Below the pieces are notes generated by a model that was not told where the DNA came from, did no database searches, and saw only the letters and a list, made by a program, of their open reading frames with translations. A DNA stretch of 64,000 nucleotides, from the NCBI RefSeq assembly GCF_000687475.1, contig NC_057316.1:6386001-6450000 (forward strand), in the 5' to 3' direction. Source of the stretch: Ustilaginoidea virens. Lineage: Eukaryota > Ascomycota > Sordariomycetes > Hypocreales > Clavicipitaceae. This document shows, piece after piece, positions 56,137-64,000 of this stretch. Each line of letters opens with the position of its first letter. Position 1 is the first letter of the stretch. The translations under genes were made by a program, and so were the position numbers.

Positions 56137-58890
56137 TCAGTGCAAACGTTCTCTAATGTGCACCGTCGCAGCTATCCCTGCGCAGCACCGCACACTCATC
56201 TCGTGCTGGCACCACGGACACCGCACCGTCATGGACAAGGCGCCGGAGAAGCCGTACCGGTCGGCCGGGCTGAAGACGCCTTCGGGGTTCGACATGGCTG
56301 CGTACAGATGGCTAGGCATGTCGTGGTAGTACTTGCAGCTGCAGCATTCGACAAAAACCTTGTCAATCGGCAGCCTGTCCGCAGCGCCGAGCACGGGCGC
56401 AGGTCTGCGATGCGGAGATTGTCCGCAGACGTCGCTACCCGTCAGAGCTGGGGTGAGTGGCTGACGACGGCCATCCCCGGCGCCGCAAGCGTCATCTGGC
56501 AGGACGAATGAGGCGGGCGGGCCGAAGCGCTGCTTCGGAGCGCGAGGCGGCGCGGCGGCTGGCGGCTGCTTGCGAGCTTCTTCCAGGTACGACGCCGCCG
56601 ACAGCGTGTTGCCCAAGCTTGCTCGTGCGGCACCTCTCTTCCTTGGGGGGATGTTGAGTGGCTGCGCCGGAAGCAGAGGCCCAAAGCTCATGTCGGCGGC
56701 GAGGCTTGAGGGGGAGCTGCATCGTTCCACGGGGCCGGGCTTCTGCACTGGAATGTCGTTGAAGACAGCGAGAACCTTTTCTGCGGCTGCCTGGATGGCG
56801 TCCTCTCCCTCGACATCCGAGTTCTCCGCACTATGGAGTGGGTACGTCGTGCTCGCGAGGTTGAGACGGGGCACATCCGCGGCGTTGCCGTCCTGTTCAG
56901 CCGCCTCCTCTTTATTGCAGGAAACCAGGGACAATTCTCGCTCGGATTGGGGGCGGGAAGTAGCCGGAGTGCTCAAAGATGACGTGGAATGGTCGTCTGA
57001 ACCGGAATCCTCCGACGAGCTGGTAGGAAGTAAGCCAACGGCGCCACCGGACGCGGATCGCGATGTGCGGCGGGAGTTTCTGGATAGCACGTGTTCCTCG
57101 GTCTTGATGGGCTGGATAGTTTTGTTCTTTGGCCTACCTCCCAAGAGAGGAAATGATCGTTGAACGGGTGGGTCAGCCTGCTTGGGGCAAGATTTGGCGT
57201 TCGAAAGCAGCGCTTGTTGTCGTAGAGTCGGGGATGGCAACGGAGGTATTGACTCGGCCAAGCTTACGTTCGAGTAGCGCTTGGAGCTCCGACGAGGAGG
57301 TGCCGGAGGCGGTGGTGAGGACGGCGCAGTCCTGTAACCAGTTGCGGCGCCAGATGAGGTAGACAAGAGGGAGTCATTGTTACCGTGCTCCTCGGCTCGC
57401 TTGCTTTCATCTGGCTTTGGCTCATCAATCTTGGGAGGCGGACTGGACCCGGCTGCGGAAGTGACATGCACCGGTGACGGCGGTGATGGAGCAAGGGGAC
57501 TGCTCAGAGGCTGCGGGCGTGACCCATGCACAGCTCTGGATAAGCTTTTTTGCTGCTTGCCCGACTCTGCCGCACCCCCCCCGGGTGCCGTGGATGCGGC
57601 CACTCCGTCAGGCCGTCTCGTGTCCTGATTTGCATCCATCATGGACCCTGTATGCGTTCCTGGCTCAGGGCCGGCTTTAGCTCGCCAGTTCTCCGCAGTT
57701 TCCGCGTTGGGAACGGCAGGAGAAGCGGGGAAGGCAAGGGAGCTGGTCTTGAGATGAATAGCATTAACTCGGGTAATCGGGGGATATCGGCGCCGGACAT
57801 TGTCGGCACCAGCTGGCGATGCTGGTCCGGATGGTGGAGGAGGAGGCGACTTCACAGGGGTAGACCACCTAAACTCTGGGTTGCCCTTCCGAAGCACGGG
57901 GTGAAGATTCGAGTCACCGTGCCCGGGATTGCCGTGAACGGCATGCTGCTGGGCGGCATAGCGCTGAAACTCCAGCTTGATGCCCCCGATAAACCCGGAA
58001 TCATTTCCCTTGTCGACAGAAGAACGGCGGAACTCAAAAGGCGTCCTGAGCATGGACACGAATGAACTTGATCGACTGCGATCCTTTCGAGGAGGCTTTC
58101 TCTCTTGGCTTGAACTGTTGACTGCTGCCGTGCTGTCTGCCCTCTCTCTCCGACGACCTCGCGCAGCATCCGATTCCGAGGCTAGAGCCTGCTGAAGCAA
58201 CGTCGCGGAGCTAGGTGGCGGCGGTTTTTTGGAAAGCCGAGTGGTTCTTCTGTTGGTCGACTCATTCCTTCCTAGCCTTTTCTCGCTTTTGCGTCGTTCG
58301 TACGCCTCCCAGGTAGGAGAGTGGCATCGCGCCGTTTCCTTTGGGGGAAATTCAAAAGCAACTACTTTTGCGTGCTTGCCGTGTTTTTGGGCCGCCGACG
58401 ACGCTCCGCGCGCAGGAGGAAAAGACTTGCCACCTTCCATGAGCAACTCGGGCGGACTCGTTGCGAGATGTTCTGTCGCATTGACCGCAAGATGTGGGAG
58501 CTGAAGAGGAAGGGAGTTATCGTGACGGATTCTGCCCTCCTTTCCCCCGGATTTTAAAACATCGCCCTCAACGCAGCAGATTTGAACGTTCCGGTGGTCG
58601 GCAAAAGGCTGTTCGGTGCCGCATCCGGGGAGCGGTAGAGGCTGTGCGTTCGGCTGGGCCGGGTTCGGATGGAGTCGGTCGAACTAGAAGCAAGACGGGA
58701 GGAATGTGAGTTCCAAGGGAGGGACTGCTGTGCCAAGTTGCCGAGAAAGTAATGACAGTAGAAAAAAAAAAAAACAGTAAAACAAGACAGCGTTTCAAAA
58801 GTGCACTCTTGTGCTCACCATATACTGCTTTTCCAGGTCCAACATCAGTTGCAGGCTGTTGGAGCGTCCATGACGATGCTTGGTGCTCAT
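56137..58890 (-). CDS. 872-residue protein with Cys-rich, possibly zinc-binding C-terminus, unknown function
   Basis: Exons 58890-58819 and 58683-56137. Exon 1 encodes MSTKHRHGRSNSLQLMLDLE and four more residues; it joins FDRLHPNPAQ and the frame then runs unbroken to the stop. Most of the protein is Ser/Pro/Arg-rich and probably disordered, with basic patches (KDRSRSSSF, PPRKRGAA) and polyproline stretches. The last 90 residues look folded: FVECCSCKYYHDMPSHLYAA, then TVRCPWCQHEMSVRCC and GIAATVHIRERLH. The CxxC pairs and nearby His suggest a zinc ribbon. I do not recognise a named family. Confidence 0.8.
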
Positions 58891-60828
58891 GGTGGTTAAT
58901 AAGAGTCCCGTTGGGCAACTGCCAACCAGCGGGCAGCTGCCAGCGGACTGCTCTAGTGTCGTTGAATTGAAAGATTATGGTTCCAGTTGACACCGCGCTA
59001 GGCCCGGAAAGGAAGGCCCTTGGAAACTGATGTGCCCCAAGCTCTGCTGGAGGAGGCGATTTGAGATGTGCCCGAACAAATGGTGAGGCATTGGGCAACG
59101 GGGGGAGGTTCTCGTCAGTCCATATACTCTCTCGGTTTTCGCATTTCAAATGGCTGGCTCGCAGGGGCGGCTCTTTTGGGTCCGCGTAGTTTCTTCAGGC
59201 AGAAGAGAGGGAGGGGGGTCGTTCTTGGTTCCAAAGGGGGGGGGGGGGGGGGGGGTGGGGGATGATGGCCACAAAGAGGCGGAGTGGCTGGCTGCCTTTG
59301 GCCGACCGGCGTTAAAATGACGTAATCCTTTCTTGAAGCTTTTTCTTATTCTCTTTCGTCTCTCCTTGTTCGATCCTAAATACCTGATATGTAAGGAGGC
59401 GGAGATTGGGCGTCGTTGAAAGTGCGACGTTAAAAACGCAAACTGCGCAAAATAAAATAAAAAATAAATAAAATAAATAAGAAAAAAAGAAACAGGCAAG
59501 CAGTTGAGGAGATAATAAGCAAGGCTCACGTACAAAAACCCACAAGCACATGGCTGACCGAACATGACGAAAAGTCGACCTATGAAAGCCAAGACAACAT
59601 CAGATATGCAGCCGAGCCTGCTGTGGCGCTCGTGTGGAGATCGGCGTCGACGTGCAGGTCTGAATACGAGCCCCGGCGCATTGTTAGTGGGTGGCGGCAC
59701 GGGTGGGCACTGAAGGAAACACCCGAGCCCTAGCGTTGATGACGGCTTCCAGCTGAGAACTCTGCATTTGGTCTTGGTCTTGTTGGTCTTGTTGGTCTTG
59801 TTGGTCTTGTCTAAGCATCTGCCTGGTGGATCGGGCCATTCTGGGGCAAGAAGCGGGGACGGGGGGAAGTACTGGCCCTGGCAGCTGCTTGTACCTCCGG
59901 AGTTGGCAGGTTCGGAGGAATTAAGCATCGCAACCACCTGCATGCAATGCAGACAAGGAGCGAAAGCGGAAAAAAAAAAAAAGACAATGACGGCTCGATT
60001 ACCAAGTTCCAGCCCAAGTTCCAACCCCCTCCAAAACCTGAGCCAATGCAGCCGGGCGCGGACGTGGGCAACCCTCCAGTCTCTTTGTGTTTTGTGTCCG
60101 CTTGTTGCTGGCCAGGGATGGCGTGGCAGTATTCCGTACGGTACGGTCAATACATGCGCTCTACGTCCAGGCTACCCAAGGTACGCACTGTGCTCCGTCC
60201 GTACTCCGTCCCGTCTGCCTTGCCGATACGAATTGTGGCGTGGCGTGGCGTGGCGTGGCGTGGCGAGGGAGGAGGACCAGGTCAGGTCAGCCCACCTGCG
60301 TGCGGCACAGTCCTCCCTCAGTTCGTCCAAGTCCTCGGGGCGGAACCTTCCGCAGACTTTGCCATTGACCTCGATTCGATGGAGGAATGTTCCAGCTTGT
60401 CGCTAGCATGATTGATTGATTGATTTGGTCGCAAATTCAATCTGCCTCGGTGCGGAGTACTGCTCGCGCCATTCCATGGAGTGCTTTTTGGGCAAAGCTT
60501 GTGCACACCGAAGGGTCAACTGTCAGCCTCCATCCTGCAATCGGACTCTTATCCAATGGCGCAGAACCGAACCATCCGCGACAAGTCGTCAGCAACACAA
60601 CATGCAACTTCCGGGTTCGACGTTGGCTGCTCCAAGGCTCCTATTCCGGCCATGACCCACGTGTGACGTCGAAGCCGCTCTCGATTAATAAAAGAAAAAA
60701 AAAAAGGGGGGGGGGGATATAAGACACACTCCGCAGCAAACACGGGAGTGTTGAAGAAGCAATCCTCATCTCGACGCACCGAGGACACGATACCATCCAC
60801 CTGGTCCTAACAAAGCAACCCACTCGTC
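58891..60828. other. Divergent intergenic region, Cys-rich gene / MDR reductase
   Basis: About 1.9 kb. It includes G20 at 59236-59255, a TTGTTGGTC nonamer array (about 59777-59810) and a GTGGC pentamer array (60238-60265). No gene is supported, although a 334-residue minus frame (59146-60150) crosses the G run. Confidence 0.35.
59236..59255. repeat. G20 homopolymer
   Basis: Uninterrupted G run on the + strand upstream of the Cys-rich protein gene. Confidence 0.9.
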
Positions 60829-61866
60829 ATGGTCATGGCTCTACCGTCCACCATCCGCGCCGTCCACCAGCCCGACAAGCTGTCCCCGCGCCTCGTCCTC
60901 ACCACAACCCCCCTTCCCACCCCGTCCTCCCCCGCAGAAGTCCTCGTCAAAGTAGCCGCCACGGCCCCCTGCTACAGCGAACTTACCTGGGCCGCCCAGT
61001 ACCCCGAATCCTTCCCCGCCGACAAGGAGCCCGTCCCGGGACAAGACGTCGCCGGCACAGTCGTCCGCGCCGGCCCCGGCTCGTCCTTCCGCCCTGGCGA
61101 CGAGGTTTTTTGCCGCATCGCCGCCACCCGCCCCGGCGGCCTGCGCGAGTACACCCTCGCGCTCGAGTCGGAACTCGCCCTGAAACCCGCCGCCCTGGAC
61201 TGGGTATCGGCCGCTTCCGTCCCGCTCAGCGCCCTGACGGCCTGGCAGGCCCTCTTTGTCAAGGGGAGTCTCGAAAAGAGCGCCCTCTTCGGCGACGAGG
61301 CCGCCGGGCAGCGCAACGGCTTGAAAAAGGTCATGGTCACCGCTGCGGGAGGTAGCGTGGGCGGCTTTGCCGTGCAGTTTGCCGCGGCCGCGGGGGCGGC
61401 AGCCGTGGTTGGCGTGTGCAGCGCCGACAAGGCGGAGCAGGTGGTCGCCCTGGGAGCAACCGCCGTGGTCGACTACAAGAGGCAGCGCCTTCAGTCGTGG
61501 GTGCAGGAGAACCCGGAGGACAGGCAGTTCGACCTGGTGGTGGACTGCGTCGGGGGCGACGCCATGGCCGATCTGTGGGCGGCAGTCAAGGACGGCGGGG
61601 AAATCATCAGCGTGTCTGACCTTCCGGATCGAATGCGGCCTGCGGGAAACACCAAGACGCTCAAAAAGAGCGAGTTTTTCATCGTCGAGTCGTTGGGAGC
61701 GCAGCTGGCCGAGATTGCGCACCTGGTCGGGCAGGGACGGGTCAGGGCCTTGGTGGACAGCGTGTATGCGTTTGAGGACTTCCAGGCGGCATTTGATAAG
61801 CTGGACCGGAGAACGGCAAAGGGCAAGATTGTCATCAAAGTTGGCATGTCACAAGATGGAGCATGA
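60829..61866 (+). CDS. Medium-chain dehydrogenase/reductase, zinc-free quinone-oxidoreductase type
   Basis: A single exon gives 345 residues (343 if the second ATG at 60835 is used). The GroES-like N-terminal half has VKVAATAPCYSELTWA, PVPGQDVAGTVV and FRPGDEVFCRI. The nucleotide-binding half has KVMVTAAGGSVGGFAVQFA (AAGGxVG Rossmann loop) and ALGATAVVDYKRQ. The catalytic and structural zinc cysteines of true alcohol dehydrogenases are absent, as in quinone oxidoreductases and enoyl reductases. It probably reduces an unsaturated carbonyl with NADPH; the substrate is unknown. The 3' flank carries an A41 run. Confidence 0.9.
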   Translation: MVMALPSTIRAVHQPDKLSPRLVLTTTPLPTPSSPAEVLVKVAATAPCYSELTWAAQYPESFPADKEPVPGQDVAGTVVRAGPGSSFRPGDEVFCRIAATRPGGLREYTLALESELALKPAALDWVSAASVPLSALTAWQALFVKGSLEKSALFGDEAAGQRNGLKKVMVTAAGGSVGGFAVQFAAAAGAAAVVGVCSADKAEQVVALGATAVVDYKRQRLQSWVQENPEDRQFDLVVDCVGGDAMADLWAAVKDGGEIISVSDLPDRMRPAGNTKTLKKSEFFIVESLGAQLAEIAHLVGQGRVRALVDSVYAFEDFQAAFDKLDRRTAKGKIVIKVGMSQDGA

Positions 61867-61870
61867 ATGG

Positions 61871-61912
<42 letters not shown>

Positions 61913-62262
61913 AGGAATCCTTCCGTCGCCTGGACGATGGGGGTGCCTACGCGGCCAGGGCCTCTGGAACATGACTGGTCGTGCTAAATTCAAGCCAGAC
62001 ATCCCACATGCAGCCTTCTAATCATGCTGATGATCCCCCCCCCGCCTTCGTTCACGGCGCAACAAAGCTCGAGCCGGCTCGTGCCACCGCATCCAAGGCT
62101 TCCTGGCCAGCCAAAGTTCTCACACTCGGCAATACACATAAACTTTTCCATCCCGGCCTGCAAGTCTCACTCATGCTTACGACAAGTGGTGCTCCAAGTC
62201 GGCTCCGTCAAAACTCGTCCGGCAATTCATCAGCCATCAGCTTCATAACTCTCATACTACGC
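61867..62262. other. Convergent 3' region, MDR reductase / catalase-peroxidase
   Basis: Begins with the longest homopolymer in the window (A41). The rest is ordinary sequence without a gene. Confidence 0.4.
61871..61911. repeat. A41 homopolymer
   Basis: Forty-one A in a row on the + strand, five bases after the MDR stop codon. Confidence 0.92.
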
Positions 62263-63999
<1,737 letters not shown>

Positions 64000-64000
64000 C

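Noticed and set aside
59146..60150. 334-residue minus frame
   Set aside because: Crosses a G20 run and T-rich DNA; no motif, and the aromatic stretch comes from A/T-rich sequence.

Overview
The window is nuclear DNA of a filamentous ascomycete, most likely a Sordariomycete. Most protein-coding genes are split by short spliceosomal introns (about 50-250 bp, GT..AG, with CTAAC/CTGAC-like branch sites). The protein set includes a small hydrophobin, Pal1, an RNase T2, a xylulose-reductase-type dehydrogenase and a fungal catalase-peroxidase. Two tRNA-Leu genes carry introns. The order or species cannot be fixed from the sequence alone. No transposon, virus, CRISPR array or bacterial-type operon was seen.

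Layout, left to right: N-terminal end of tyrosyl-DNA phosphodiesterase (-, cut by the left edge); ER transmembrane PDI-like protein (+); GNAT acetyltransferase (+); secreted RNase T2 (+, six exons); SEC62 (-) divergent from mediator subunit MED21 (+); SDT1-like HAD nucleotidase (-); an 866-residue disordered nuclear-type protein (+); Pal1 morphology protein (-); a 3.7 kb gap; USB1 U6 snRNA exonuclease (+); CKS1 (+); ERO1 (+); FAD-dependent amine/amino-acid oxidase (+); a repeat-rich gap; a small hydrophobin (-); a 6 kb gene-poor stretch holding one tRNA-Leu(CAG); a Nudix hydrolase (+); a UVRAG/Vps38-type autophagy protein (+); UTP11 (+); CMC1 (-); a four-helix MARVEL-like membrane protein (-); a xylitol/D-xylulose reductase (-); a 100-residue unknown (-); a 3 kb gene-poor stretch and a second tRNA-Leu(CAG) (-); an 872-residue protein with a Cys-rich C-terminus (-); a medium-chain reductase (+); and a catalase-peroxidase (-) cut by the right edge.

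Nearly all genes are housekeeping and do not form a pathway cluster. Three act in ER protein entry and oxidative folding (PDI-like, SEC62, ERO1), which may be coincidence. The intergenic DNA is unusual: it has many homopolymer runs of 15-41 bases, several tandem arrays of 8-bp units, and eight perfect copies of the 9-mer TACTCCGTA or its complement, none in a coding exon. Exon limits were built by hand from splice signals, reading-frame closure (every complete model has a length divisible by three) and recalled family motifs. No alignment or search was run.
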